A stretch of DNA of 64,000 nucleotides from Methylomonas sp. (GTDB lineage Bacteria > Pseudomonadota > Gammaproteobacteria > Methylococcales > Methylomonadaceae). A program made the translations under genes and the position numbers. Below, one piece after another: positions 18,028 through 26,595 of the stretch. A model generated the notes under the pieces. The model saw nothing but the letters and a program-made list of their open reading frames with translations, was not told the origin of the DNA and did no database searches. The stretch spans positions 110,747 through 174,746 of the forward strand of contig NZ_JALOBS010000006.1 in the NCBI RefSeq assembly GCF_023228165.1, written 5' to 3'. Numbering within the stretch: the first letter of the stretch is position 1; each line of letters begins with the position of its first letter.

Positions 18028-18894
18028 TCAAAGCTGCCAGCCGAACTCATGAAAGCCTTGTTTTAACAGCTGCGAACTTATCTGCGCTAGGCGCTGTTTA
18101 AATGCCTCGCTGTCCCGATTAAGGCTGGTTTCTCCAACATTCTCGGTGGTAAAGGCTTTTACACGGGTGCGGGCAAGCACCTGTCCGGTGTGTGGATCGA
18201 CCAATTTCATCAACACTTGCACCGACATCTGCCCGGCAAAAATCCGATAGCTCCCCAATCCCAGTTCAAGTACTGCGTCAATGCCGGCATAGGCCTGATC
18301 GTCGACAGTAGCCGTATTTTGTCCATACCACGCCAAAGTCGCATCATGCCAATGGCTTAACTGAGCATCTCGATCCGCGTCGTCCATGGGTAGATAAGAA
18401 TAATCGCCACTCAAGCTTGCTTTAATGTTGTGCTCGGTCAATTTAGTTAAGGCCTGTCGGGCCAACACCAACGTTGGTGTCCAAGTTTGCTCAGACCCGG
18501 AGCCGCTTGCCAGACTCGGCCGTACCAGCTTGTCTTGAATAGACACCTGGTCGGCATCGTCGCTTCGAATGACCAAACCGGCAACGACAACGTCTCCGGA
18601 GGTTTTATAGAGTTTTTGCTCCACCGGAAAATCGATGGCCATGTTGCGATAATGCCCGTAAGCCGGGATGCGGTCTTCAATCGGATCAGGCGTGATTTCC
18701 AGTGGCGGAGACTCTACCGGAACGACCAGGATGGTATTAAGCTTACTGATGTCGGAAATTGGCGGTTTAATGCCGGGCGCCCAGCAGCCGCTGACCAGAA
18801 AGGCCAGCGCAACGGTAAGGCTTAGGCTAATTGAACGGACGCTGACTAAACCCCAGCCATTTGTATTAAAACTGATATCGGATGATGTTTTCAT
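18028..18894 (-). CDS. Putative lipoprotein of unknown function
   Basis: About 288 residues from the ATG at 18894. A long N-terminal charged segment precedes a hydrophobic core and a lipobox (FLVSGC). The mature protein contains LNTILVVPVESPPLEITPD, a WTPTLVLARQALTKLTEHN helix and AVLELGLGSYRIFAGQMSVQVLMKLVDPHTGQVLARTRVKAF, which looks like the beta-rich part of envelope lipoproteins related to GNA1162-like and DUF799-like families. I cannot assign a family firmly. The frame runs up to 19044, overlapping the LysR gene, but the lipobox makes the ATG at 18894 much more likely. It precedes the efflux operon on the same strand and is divergent from the LysR regulator. Confidence 0.72.
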   Translation of the reverse strand: MKTSSDISFNTNGWGLVSVRSISLSLTVALAFLVSGCWAPGIKPPISDISKLNTILVVPVESPPLEITPDPIEDRIPAYGHYRNMAIDFPVEQKLYKTSGDVVVAGLVIRSDDADQVSIQDKLVRPSLASGSGSEQTWTPTLVLARQALTKLTEHNIKASLSGDYSYLPMDDADRDAQLSHWHDATLAWYGQNTATVDDQAYAGIDAVLELGLGSYRIFAGQMSVQVLMKLVDPHTGQVLARTRVKAFTTENVGETSLNRDSEAFKQRLAQISSQLLKQGFHEFGWQL

Positions 18895-18991
18895 TTTCCC
18901 GGACTCCCACAAAAAGTTGCACATCGCAGCTAGACAAATTTGCGAATGTGGCTTAAAGCAACTATAGGAATTCAGTTGATATAAGACAAAC

Positions 18992-19022
18992 GATTTATAT
19001 TGGACTTTAATATTGATAAATC
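18992..19022. promoter_or_regulatory. Inverted repeat in lipoprotein/LysR divergent promoter
   Basis: The arms GATTTAT (18992-18998) and ATAAATC (19016-19022) form an inverted repeat with a 17-base spacer in the divergent promoter, just upstream of the LysR-gene ATG. LysR proteins usually bind such imperfect dyads near their own start and control the divergent gene. The assignment is positional inference. Confidence 0.3.
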
Positions 19023-19036
19023 CGATACTAAGCAGT

Positions 19037-19897
19037 ATGGACATCGATCAGATCAAAACGTTTTTAAGTGTCGCCGCCAACGGTAGCTTTCTGGAAGCCG
19101 CCAGTAGGCTTTATGTCACGCAATCGACAGTCAGTACCCGCATACAACGCCTGGAAGCCTATATGGGCGTTACCTTGTTTGTGCGCAATCGTTCCGGAGC
19201 CACCTTGACGCTACCGGGACGACGCTTTTTACGTCACGCCAAAACATTGCTGTTAACCCTGGAACAAGCACGACATGACATTGGCTTACCCAGTCGCTAC
19301 CGTGCCAGCGTCACCATCGGTGCACGGATTGCCTTATGGGAAACCTTATTACCGGAATGGATAGGCATCATACGCAGCCAAGTACCGGATGTTTCAATAC
19401 GCAGTGAAATCGGTTTTGAAGAAGATTTAATGCGCGGTGCAATCGAAGGGTCTATGGATATAAGTATGATGTATACTCCTCAACACAATCCCGGACTGAA
19501 GGTCGAACATTTATTTGATGAAACCCTGGTGTTGTTGACCACCGATCCTGAAAAACCCTGGCCTAATGACGATTACATTTACGTCGATTGGGGACCGGGG
19601 TTCTACGCACAACACAGCAATGGTTATCCTAATCTGGAACGTCCCGCTCAGGTCGTCAATATCGGCTGGCTGGCCGTGCAATTAGTGCTCAGCAATGGCG
19701 GTTCCTGCTTTTTGCCTATTCGCATCGCCGCACCGCTGATAAAAGAACACAAACTATTTCAAGTACCCGACAGCCCGCAATTCAGATTACCGGCCTATAT
19801 GGTATCACCATTTGATAGCGATTCGATTATATTACAACAAATTCTAGACATCATAAGGCTATTAGCCGCTGACGAACGGCAGAAAAACTACGCCTAA
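19037..19897 (+). CDS. LysR family transcriptional regulator
   Basis: A 286-residue regulator. The N-terminal helix-turn-helix is canonical: MDIDQIKTFLSVAANGSF, then AASRLYVTQSTVSTRIQRLE, then LFVRNRSGATLTLPGRRFL. The rest is the periplasmic-binding-protein-like effector domain (VTIGARIALWETLLPEWI onward). A TTG eight codons upstream (19013) is in frame, but the ATG at 19037 starts exactly at the family N-terminus. It is divergent from the lipoprotein gene and the efflux operon behind it, which makes that operon its most likely target. The effector is unknown. Confidence 0.9.
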   Translation: MDIDQIKTFLSVAANGSFLEAASRLYVTQSTVSTRIQRLEAYMGVTLFVRNRSGATLTLPGRRFLRHAKTLLLTLEQARHDIGLPSRYRASVTIGARIALWETLLPEWIGIIRSQVPDVSIRSEIGFEEDLMRGAIEGSMDISMMYTPQHNPGLKVEHLFDETLVLLTTDPEKPWPNDDYIYVDWGPGFYAQHSNGYPNLERPAQVVNIGWLAVQLVLSNGGSCFLPIRIAAPLIKEHKLFQVPDSPQFRLPAYMVSPFDSDSIILQQILDIIRLLAADERQKNYA

Positions 19898-19963
19898 ACT
19901 CAAGCACAAGGCTGACAGCCCCCCGCCGTTAAGTTAAGGAGCTCGCTTACAGATCTGGCTCGC

Positions 19964-21364
19964 TCATTCCGGATGCTGTTTTTTCAGCGTGCTACCGGCC
20001 GGTTTAAAGGTATGTAAATCGGCTTCAGTCTCCGCACCCTGTGCCGCGCAACCCCAGTTTAATGGCTGGTCCTGGGTAAAGCGTTTGCCCAGTTGCCAGG
20101 CGATTTGAGCGCGCGCCAGCTCCACGCCCAAATAAAAGGCATGTCCGCCATCGGTTTCCACGCCCAACTTGGGATATAAATCAAACGGGTCTTGCGCAGT
20201 ATGAAAACCGTCCCGGTTGAACACATGCAGGCCCTCGCTGCTGGTTTGTATCCGATAGCTGGGGTCGCGAATTTCGGCGGCGATGGCTTCGATTTCGTCG
20301 CGGCGATACGGAAACGGTGCGTTATCGTGTACCGTCATTAAATCGGGTGCGATGTGCTTGGGCAGACTGTCGTGCTGCTTGGCCGCGTACATGATGCGGC
20401 GAGCACTATCGGCTTCCTTGATAGCGCGGCAAGCGTGTTTGCTGACTTCGGTCGCCAAAATATGATTGATATTCAGCTCGGAACAAATTCCCAGCAATAG
20501 CGCATTCATACCCGAGGTATCGGCGTGGGTCAGTTCGGTAATGTTACCGACACCCAGCATCATTTCCACCTCAGGATAACGCTGGCGGAACTGATAATTG
20601 CGTACGATGGATTCGGTAAAACCGAAATGTATCGGATCCAGAATAGGATCGACAATAAAAGCCCTGTTTTTGCGTTGCAAGGTTGCAATCACGGCATCCA
20701 GGCAACTTATGTCGCCATGTACTTGCGGAATGATGATCGGCGTGGTCTCAACTTCGTCGACTATCCATAAACTGCTACTGGTCAGACTAAGCATATAATC
20801 GGCACCGGCTTTGCCACCGGCCAGCAAATCGCTATCTTCCAGGGAATCGATACTGACCGTGAAGCCTTCCTGTTTTAAGCTACGTATGCAATCTTGCAAA
20901 TGCGGAAACGGCGTGCCGGGCAGACAGCCGATGTCTATCACATCCGCGCCTTGGGCTTTATAGTAATACGCCCGCTGAATCACTTCCTCAACGCTGATAT
21001 TGGGAGCATCGACGATTTCGGCGAAGATTTTGGTTTGGTATTGACTGAGGTCGTATTGCTGGGCGTTTTTACCGAAATACTGTGGTAGGTCTTTGACTTC
21101 TTCCGGACCGCGTTCCACCGGTACACCCAACTGTTGCGACAAGGCTTCTATATCGCCGCGACAACGGCCGGGGATGACGATACGGGTGGCATCTTCCGTG
21201 TCTTTCAAACGACGGCCTATCATTTCGGTGGTCATCAAAGCCGCGACTTTGACGCCCATTTCTTTAACCTTGTAATAAAAATCCGGCTCCATGCCGGCCA
21301 GAATCTGCCGGAGTTGTTTTTCAGCCAATTTGCCGGTCAAAAACAGTATGCGTTCGTCACTCAT
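19964..21364 (-). CDS. Dihydropteroate-synthase-related protein (DUF6513 type)
   Basis: A 466-residue protein with an N-terminal DUF6513-like region (about 1-120, opening ERILFLTGKLAEKQLRQIL) and a TIM-barrel pterin-binding domain. The latter shows VEEVIQRAYYYKAQGADVIDIG, FTVSIDSLED and DPILDPIHFGF, matching the dihydropteroate-synthase-related family TIGR00284 of archaea and methylotrophs. In methylotrophs such genes belong to the tetrahydromethanopterin biosynthetic set; the exact reaction here is inference. Its ATG overlaps the stop of the flavoprotein gene (ATGA), so the two are translationally coupled. The extra C-terminal segment after the barrel (about 370-466, PFPYRRDEIEAIAAEIRD onward) is also seen in this family. 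Confidence 0.85.
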   Translation of the reverse strand: MSDERILFLTGKLAEKQLRQILAGMEPDFYYKVKEMGVKVAALMTTEMIGRRLKDTEDATRIVIPGRCRGDIEALSQQLGVPVERGPEEVKDLPQYFGKNAQQYDLSQYQTKIFAEIVDAPNISVEEVIQRAYYYKAQGADVIDIGCLPGTPFPHLQDCIRSLKQEGFTVSIDSLEDSDLLAGGKAGADYMLSLTSSSLWIVDEVETTPIIIPQVHGDISCLDAVIATLQRKNRAFIVDPILDPIHFGFTESIVRNYQFRQRYPEVEMMLGVGNITELTHADTSGMNALLLGICSELNINHILATEVSKHACRAIKEADSARRIMYAAKQHDSLPKHIAPDLMTVHDNAPFPYRRDEIEAIAAEIRDPSYRIQTSSEGLHVFNRDGFHTAQDPFDLYPKLGVETDGGHAFYLGVELARAQIAWQLGKRFTQDQPLNWGCAAQGAETEADLHTFKPAGSTLKKQHPE

Positions 21365-21900
21365 GATAATGATACCAGTCGGCGTATCACTGCGGTTTTC
21401 AAATCGTCAACGCTTTCCACGACTTGGGTATAGGGAAAGGTACGCATTTTATCGGTGGCTTCCAGATCGACCGGTCGCGGGTAAACCATGACTTTTTTAT
21501 GTCCAGGCGCGGTGGTTTCCATTTCCGGGGCGATATCGCAAGGGTAGACAATACTTTCTATCCGACATTTACCGGCTTGGGAATACAGATTAGTGGCCAG
21601 GGAATCGGCAATACCCAGCACGCATTTGGCGACGGTATTGGAGGTGGTCGGCGCCATCACAAAAGTGTGGTAATAACCTTTGTAAAACAAGCCTACCGGT
21701 GGCGCCGAAGCGGCTTTGTCTCGATATACCGGCATTTTGGCTTTGATGTCGTTAATATTGACGCCATACATTTTCAACACCTCTTCGCCGGCCTGGCTGA
21801 GATAACAATCGACGTTATCCAGACCGAGCATGAATTCGAGACATTCTTCGATATAATGGCCGGAACCTGTTATCGCCCAGGCAAGACGGGGTGCTTTCAT
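21361..21900 (-). CDS. Archaeal-type flavoprotein, probable dihydromethanopterin reductase (DmrB-like)
   Basis: A 179-residue flavoprotein of the phosphopantothenoyl-cysteine-decarboxylase-like fold. Landmarks: AWAITGSGHYIEECLEFML at the N-terminus (FMN-phosphate loop), FVMAPTTSNTVAKCVLGIADSLATNLYSQAGK in the centre, and a short C-terminal strand with Cys in IVYPCDIAP. This matches the archaeal flavoprotein/DmrB family, whose bacterial members reduce dihydromethanopterin to tetrahydromethanopterin. The adjacent pterin-binding protein gene (four-base overlap) supports that role. An alternative is an archaeoflavoprotein of unknown reductase specificity. Start ATG at 21900. Confidence 0.82.
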   Translation of the reverse strand: MKAPRLAWAITGSGHYIEECLEFMLGLDNVDCYLSQAGEEVLKMYGVNINDIKAKMPVYRDKAASAPPVGLFYKGYYHTFVMAPTTSNTVAKCVLGIADSLATNLYSQAGKCRIESIVYPCDIAPEMETTAPGHKKVMVYPRPVDLEATDKMRTFPYTQVVESVDDLKTAVIRRLVSLS

Positions 21901-21973
21901 GACTTTACGAATTGAGCAAACGGCCGAATATTATAACCGAGCCCGCCGAACATGCCGTGGTAAGAAAGATGGT

Positions 21974-21987
21974 TGTACTACAGTACA
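21974..21987. promoter_or_regulatory. Inverted repeat between flavoprotein and MinD-like genes
   Basis: The arms TGTACT and AGTACA with a two-base AC centre form a compact dyad at 21974-21987, in the 116-base gap between the divergent flavoprotein gene and the MinD-like gene. Such a site could be an operator shared by both directions. No regulator is encoded beside it. Candidate only. Confidence 0.3.
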
Positions 21988-22049
21988 TCTTCAACATTCA
22001 TCAAAACCTGTAAGCTGTGGATCACATAAACCAATTACACTCTTCGGCC

Positions 22050-23639
22050 ATGGAAAACCTGAATTTTGCCGAGCAGCCCTTGCCGGCTGACAAACACCGC
22101 GCCCATGTCATGGTTTTTACCAGCGGTAAAGGCGGAGTCGGCAAAACCTGCCTGACCACCAATGTAGCCACGGCCATGGCCCGGAAAGGCGCCAGGGTAT
22201 GTATTTTCGACGCCGACACCGGCTTGGCAAACATTAATATTTTGCTGGGCCTGCGGCCGGAATATACCCTGGAACATGTGCTGAACGGCGAAAAATCCAT
22301 ACACGATATCGTCATCAAAACCCGGCAAGGCGTGGCCGTGGTACCCGGCGCCACAGGGATTGCCGAATTCGCCGACCTCAATGCCGACACGGTGAAAAGA
22401 CTGTGTACTGCCTTGACGGAGCTGGAAGCGGACTACGATTACTTTTTAATCGATACCGCAGCCGGCGTAGCCGATAGCGTACTGCAATTCGTCGAATCCT
22501 CACCTAACACTTTTTTACTGATCACCCCCGAACCGACCTCGCTGACCGATGGTTTTTCGATGTTGAAATTGCTGAATAGCCGACATTACCCAGGCAATAT
22601 TCGGGTGGTGGTCAACATGGTGGACGATTATCCGCATGCCACCGAAACCTATCGCCGCTTTTCCGCCGCGGTCGACAAGTATCTGGATTTAAAAGTGGAC
22701 TACGGCGGCTTTGTAGCCCGCGATGAAAACGTCACCCAGTCGATTGTCAAACAGACGCCAGTAGTGGATTTGATCGGCAACGCCCCGGCCAGCCGTTGCC
22801 TACTCGCCTTGGCGGACAATATGTTAAAACATATAGGCGGCAGCGAAACCGAAGTGGGATTGGCGGATTACTGGAAAAACTTTCTACAGGAAACGGCTAA
22901 CGATCGCACCGAAAGTATTCAGGAAACCCAATCGGCGAGCGAGCCCTACCAGCCCGCACAGGCCTCTGAAGCGATCCCCGATAGCAGCGCAAATTTTGCA
23001 GCGTTAGCCAATCAACTGCTTGCCGCCATGCAGAGCCAGTCGCCCGACAGGCAAACCCTGGAGGACTTTACCGGCCATTTTCTGGCCGGTTTTCAAACTC
23101 AATTCGGCAATTTTCCGGCTAACTTTCGGCAGTTACTTTTCCGCTGGCTGGAAGCGGAAGATTATGCCGCGCCTCAACTGCAAGAATTGGCCGGTACGCT
23201 GGAAATGCTCTATATGGCAAAGCACCAGCAACCCATGCACAACCTGGAAAATAGCCTGGCCCGCTTGATTGCCCAGTGCAAGGACTCGGAATCACAGATG
23301 CGCGCACTGGCCACGCAAATGCGCGCGGCTTACACTCACACTTTTAACAGTGATGTATTCAATGCGCGTCGGGAAGTTCTGGAAAGCATTCAAAAACCCG
23401 ACTTTAATGAAACAGATTTTCAACTGCTGCTGGATGCTTTAGGCCAGGCTTTTGAGAATCGCTTTAAACATCCCTATCAGGGGAAAAGCGATTTACTGCT
23501 GGTTTCGGCAGCGGAAACCTTGGCGGAAATGACTTCCGAAGAGAAATCATTACAAGCGCAAGTGGATGAATTAACCAACAGCTTTCAGCACCTGAGCCAG
23601 CGGCGCGAAGCGCTGTTGGCAACCATCAAGCAAGCCTGA
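22050..23639 (+). CDS. MinD/FlhG-like P-loop ATPase with long C-terminal helical extension
   Basis: About 529 residues from the ATG at 22050 (a GTG at 22017 is in frame). The deviant Walker A is FTSGKGGVGKTCLTTN; DADTGLANINILLG is the MinD/FlhG switch; DYDYFLIDTAAGVADSVLQF is Walker B; the ATPase domain ends near residue 260. The remaining 270 residues are helical and of unknown family, with a possible coiled coil at the C-terminus (LQAQVDELTNSFQHLSQRREALL). FlhG or MinD proper would be about 270-300 residues, so this is a fused form. There are no flagellar or division genes nearby. A role in placing a membrane or surface structure is typical of the family; the target is unknown. Confidence 0.82.
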   Translation: MENLNFAEQPLPADKHRAHVMVFTSGKGGVGKTCLTTNVATAMARKGARVCIFDADTGLANINILLGLRPEYTLEHVLNGEKSIHDIVIKTRQGVAVVPGATGIAEFADLNADTVKRLCTALTELEADYDYFLIDTAAGVADSVLQFVESSPNTFLLITPEPTSLTDGFSMLKLLNSRHYPGNIRVVVNMVDDYPHATETYRRFSAAVDKYLDLKVDYGGFVARDENVTQSIVKQTPVVDLIGNAPASRCLLALADNMLKHIGGSETEVGLADYWKNFLQETANDRTESIQETQSASEPYQPAQASEAIPDSSANFAALANQLLAAMQSQSPDRQTLEDFTGHFLAGFQTQFGNFPANFRQLLFRWLEAEDYAAPQLQELAGTLEMLYMAKHQQPMHNLENSLARLIAQCKDSESQMRALATQMRAAYTHTFNSDVFNARREVLESIQKPDFNETDFQLLLDALGQAFENRFKHPYQGKSDLLLVSAAETLAEMTSEEKSLQAQVDELTNSFQHLSQRREALLATIKQA

Positions 23640-23660
23640 AAATAATTCGATACCCGTCGC

Positions 23661-24314
23661 CTATTTGGCAGCAGCCGGAATCGGCTGATTGTCCATCTGC
23701 TTTAGCTGCTCGCAAAGCATGGCTGCGCGGGCGGAAAGATAGTTGATATTGACGATCTGCACATCCTCTATATTCAACCCAAAAATGCGTTGTAAGGCGG
23801 CGCTCAATTCCATTTCCAATTCCTTCACCACCTGATCCCGTTCTTCCGGTAATTTTTCAGCTAAATGGTGCGAAAAAACCAGCATGGTACTCTCGCTGAT
23901 CACCGGACGGATATTCTGATCGATATCAAAATCGCCGCTGCGCCCGACTTTATAAAGCAGATTAAAAACCGCCGCTTCCGGGATGCTGAAGGAAATGCCG
24001 ACGGAAACGTTAATCCACTGACTATCCATGGTGAAAATAGACAGATCGTTCACCTGAAAACTCGTCAACGACACTTGCAGGATATCGACATCATCCAGCA
24101 ATGGAGCCTTCAAATACCACCCCTCCGACAGCGGGGCCGGATGTACGACCTTACCCATGCGGCGAACGTGGGCCATTTCGGACGGTTGCACGACAAACCA
24201 GGGCGGTGAACTGACCAGCAGCCCAATCGCAATTAACAACAGCACATGCCAAAACTTGATTTTATGCCACCAGTGAAAATGAACCGGTAAAATTGAATCT
24301 TGAACTGTTGACAT
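23661..24314 (-). CDS. SPFH/Band 7 domain membrane protein
   Basis: A 217-residue protein with one N-terminal membrane helix (about 22-42, FWHVLLLIAIGLLVSS), then a short SPFH domain: VVQPSEMAHVRRMGKVVHPAPLSEGWYLKAPLLDDVDILQVSL, NVSVGISFSIPEAAVFNLLYKVG and the C-terminal LEMELSAALQRIFGLNIEDVQIVNINYL. This is the layout of prohibitin/HflC-like proteins that form membrane microdomains or modulate proteases. It lacks the long coiled coil of HflK/HflC, so its assembly may differ. The frame extends to a TTG at 24320; the ATG at 24314 is preferred. It converges with the MinD-like gene across 21 bases and lies downstream of the Rieske gene. Confidence 0.85.
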   Translation of the reverse strand: MSTVQDSILPVHFHWWHKIKFWHVLLLIAIGLLVSSPPWFVVQPSEMAHVRRMGKVVHPAPLSEGWYLKAPLLDDVDILQVSLTSFQVNDLSIFTMDSQWINVSVGISFSIPEAAVFNLLYKVGRSGDFDIDQNIRPVISESTMLVFSHHLAEKLPEERDQVVKELEMELSAALQRIFGLNIEDVQIVNINYLSARAAMLCEQLKQMDNQPIPAAAK

Positions 24315-24341
24315 AAGCAAGCCAATAAATGCTGCAGCGGT

Positions 24342-24656
24342 TTAGCGTTGAGCGGCGACTTGCAGTCGACCGTCAACCACCCGCACGGGAAAAGTAGCCA
24401 CATCTTCGTAGGCCGGAGGGCTTTTGACCTGGCCGGTTTTCACACAAAAGCGGGCGCCATGACGCGGGCAAACGATTTCGTCGCCGTCCAGCTCACCGCT
24501 GGCGATTTCCGCGCCATCATGAGTACAAACATCTTCGATGGCATAAAACTGGCCTTCCAGTTTAAATATCGCCACGTCAAAACCATCGACATCGATCACT
24601 ACATGTTCGCCATCGGCCAAGGCCGACTCGGCCACCACATCTATCCAATCAGACAC
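24342..24656 (-). CDS. Rieske-type 2Fe-2S ferredoxin
   Basis: A 104-residue soluble Rieske protein, with ligands Cys44, His46, Cys63 and His66 (CTHDG and CPRHG). The size fits the non-haem, bare Rieske ferredoxins (BphF/NirD-like) that carry electrons to oxygenases or act in nitrite reductase. In several proteobacteria such a gene rides at the end of the suf locus, as here downstream of rsmJ and sufU. The start codon appears to be GTG at 24656. No partner oxygenase is present in the window; its acceptor is unknown. Confidence 0.9.
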   Translation of the reverse strand: MSDWIDVVAESALADGEHVVIDVDGFDVAIFKLEGQFYAIEDVCTHDGAEIASGELDGDEIVCPRHGARFCVKTGQVKSPPAYEDVATFPVRVVDGRLQVAAQR

Positions 24657-24712
24657 CTATCACCCCACTCTGTCCGGTTAATTCCAAATATTTCGTGTTT
24701 CGTTAATTTTAT

Positions 24713-25459
24713 TTATTTTAAATAAACGTCATAGCGTAACAACTTCCCTTGATAACTTTCATTGGGCCTGCCGCCCAAAGGTTCCGCATAATCCGGGCTT
24801 TTGACCGCTACCCGCCGCCCCGTGGCCGCAAAAGCCGCATCGAATAAGGCTTGCCGGTCCGTGTCGTCGCCCAGAATATCACGTAACACTGCCATGGATT
24901 TGCGGGTCAGCGCGGATTTTTTACGTTTGGGGGGAAACATGGGATCAAGATAAATACAATCCGGCTTTTCCGTTAAACCCGCCAATAATTCGATGGCGTT
25001 ACCAACCAGTAAAGACGGCGGAAGCAGCTCACGCTTTTGGACCCAATCCAATTGCGCCAAGCGTTCAAAACCGTCGCGAATCAATGCCGCCATGATAGGC
25101 GAGCGTTCGATGCAAGTCACTTCGTAACCCATCCGAAACAGCGCCAGACTATCTTGCGCCCAACCGCTGGTGGCATCGACCACGGTACGGGATTTTTTAC
25201 CGATGGCTTGTGCCAGCAGATCTTTTTTCGGCGCCGGATAGGAATGCTGTTCGCCGGGACGCGGGTCGATTTCGACAGCCAGACCGCCTTTTCTCAAAGC
25301 CTGCCTGTCCAGCAATTTTAAACAACCGTCGCGGTAAGCCAAAAAAAACGGATACGGGCTGGATTCGGCAACCTCACTACTCAATATCGGCATGCATAAT
25401 TGATCGGCTAACGTGGCGGAACGATTATCGGATAGAGACCTGATGATAGCTAAAGGCAT
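24713..25459 (-). CDS. rsmJ: 16S rRNA (guanine-1516-N2)-methyltransferase
   Basis: A 248-residue class I SAM-dependent methyltransferase modifying G1516 of 16S rRNA. The SAM site is VVDATSGWAQDSLALFRMGYEVTCIERSP; the catalytic motif is CIYLDPMFPPKRKKSAL, the DPMFP signature of RsmJ. The C-terminal stretch VKSPDYAEPLGGRPNESYQGKLLRYDVYL is conserved in the family. Length and start (ATG at 25459) are normal. It lies 9 bases downstream of the anchored protein gene and upstream of the Rieske gene, all on the minus strand; the functional link to those is unclear. Confidence 0.93.
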   Translation of the reverse strand: MPLAIIRSLSDNRSATLADQLCMPILSSEVAESSPYPFFLAYRDGCLKLLDRQALRKGGLAVEIDPRPGEQHSYPAPKKDLLAQAIGKKSRTVVDATSGWAQDSLALFRMGYEVTCIERSPIMAALIRDGFERLAQLDWVQKRELLPPSLLVGNAIELLAGLTEKPDCIYLDPMFPPKRKKSALTRKSMAVLRDILGDDTDRQALFDAAFAATGRRVAVKSPDYAEPLGGRPNESYQGKLLRYDVYLK

Positions 25460-25468
25460 TGAAACAAT

Positions 25469-26137
25469 TTACTCAACCAAACATTCAATTAACCAGCAAT
25501 TTGGATCGTACTCATAAACCCTGCTTGACTTGCTATTTTCTTCACCAATGACAACCCTGATTTTTGAAAAACTAATCGGATATGAATTATAGGTCAGAAA
25601 ATTATAAAAAATATCAGCCAAACTTTTGGTGGCTTTGTCATAAACCATTGATGCACGCAGTTTGGCTAAATGCGGCATTTGCTGACTTATTTCATGCTTT
25701 AAATGTTGTAAGCTTTCTTTACAATTGGGTGCCAAAAAATGCGCTTCGCAGTCTTCCGCAATCGTGTCCATATCGAAGGCAACGGGTAACGACGCGTATA
25801 ACCTGGGAGACTTAAAAATCAGCGTATCTCCCTTGAGTTCATAAGATAACTCGCTCAACTTCAGATAATACTGGTAGTGAGCCGTTAATTTGATAGATGT
25901 TGTTGTATCTCCAAAGGGAAAATCTTTGAATAAGTAATTATATTCAGTCTTGGAAAAAACTTCCGCAGTCGTTAATTCCGCGACGATTAACGCTTCTTTT
26001 TCCTGTAATCCCAAGCCATATATAGCCCCCTGAACTGCTTGGGTTTGCTTTGAATTAAAATAAATGAATAAAGATACCGCAATAACAACAACCACGACAA
26101 TAAAAACAAGTAGGCCAAACCTTATATTTATTGTCAT
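25469..26137 (-). CDS. Membrane-anchored protein, DUF4230-like
   Basis: About 222 residues from the ATG at 26137. One N-terminal membrane helix (IRFGLLVFIVVVVVIAVSLFIYF) precedes a soluble domain with EALIVAELTTAEVFSKTEYNYLF, LTAHYQYYLKLSELSYELKGDTLIFKSPRLYASLPVAFD and a late IRVVIGE strand. This resembles the DUF4230 family of anchored proteins with unknown function; the match is from memory and moderate. The open frame extends back to 26215 into sufU, but the hydrophobic anchor makes the later start convincing. It is 5 bases downstream of sufU, so it is probably transcribed with the suf genes. Confidence 0.68.
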   Translation of the reverse strand: MTINIRFGLLVFIVVVVVIAVSLFIYFNSKQTQAVQGAIYGLGLQEKEALIVAELTTAEVFSKTEYNYLFKDFPFGDTTTSIKLTAHYQYYLKLSELSYELKGDTLIFKSPRLYASLPVAFDMDTIAEDCEAHFLAPNCKESLQHLKHEISQQMPHLAKLRASMVYDKATKSLADIFYNFLTYNSYPISFSKIRVVIGEENSKSSRVYEYDPNCWLIECLVE

Positions 26138-26142
26138 GGTAT

Positions 26143-26595
26143 TTATTCGGTGGAAATCGCTTCCTGCTGATTTTTTAATGCCGCATCCAGCGTATGCCAG
26201 GCCAAGGTGGCGCATTTGACTCGCGCCGGATACTCCCGCACCCCAGCCAGTACCGCCAGTTTACCGATGGCTTCCAGATTCACTTGTTCCGTTTTACCGG
26301 TGGTCATTTCATGAAACTGTTTGAATAGCGTTTCGGCCTCTTCCTCGGTTTTGCCTTTGATAATTTCCGTCATCAACGACACCGACGCAGTGGAAATCGC
26401 ACAACCCGAGCCCTGAAAACTGGCATCGGTAATCACATGATCCTCGATTTTTAAGAACAAAGTCAGCTTGTCGCCACATAACGGATTAAAACCGTCCACC
26501 CGGCGATTGGCATTCTCCATCACCCTAAAGTTGCGTGGATTGCGGTTGTGGTCGAATATGACCTCTTGGTATAGATCGCGTAAATCTTCAAACAT
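26143..26595 (-). CDS. sufU: SUF iron-sulfur assembly protein SufU (IscU-type sulfur acceptor)
   Basis: A 150-residue protein in the SufU/IscU family. Three conserved cysteines with a neighbouring Asp are visible: Cys40 and Asp42 (NPLCGDKL), Cys65 (GSGCAIS) and Cys128 (VKCATLAW). SufU accepts persulfide sulfur from SufS, with zinc bound at the same ligands. The insertion between the second and third Cys (KGKTEEEAETLFKQFHEMTTGK) is the SufU-specific region absent from IscU. The start overlaps the sufS stop (TAATG), so the pair is translationally coupled. Confidence 0.94.
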   Translation of the reverse strand: MFEDLRDLYQEVIFDHNRNPRNFRVMENANRRVDGFNPLCGDKLTLFLKIEDHVITDASFQGSGCAISTASVSLMTEIIKGKTEEEAETLFKQFHEMTTGKTEQVNLEAIGKLAVLAGVREYPARVKCATLAWHTLDAALKNQQEAISTE

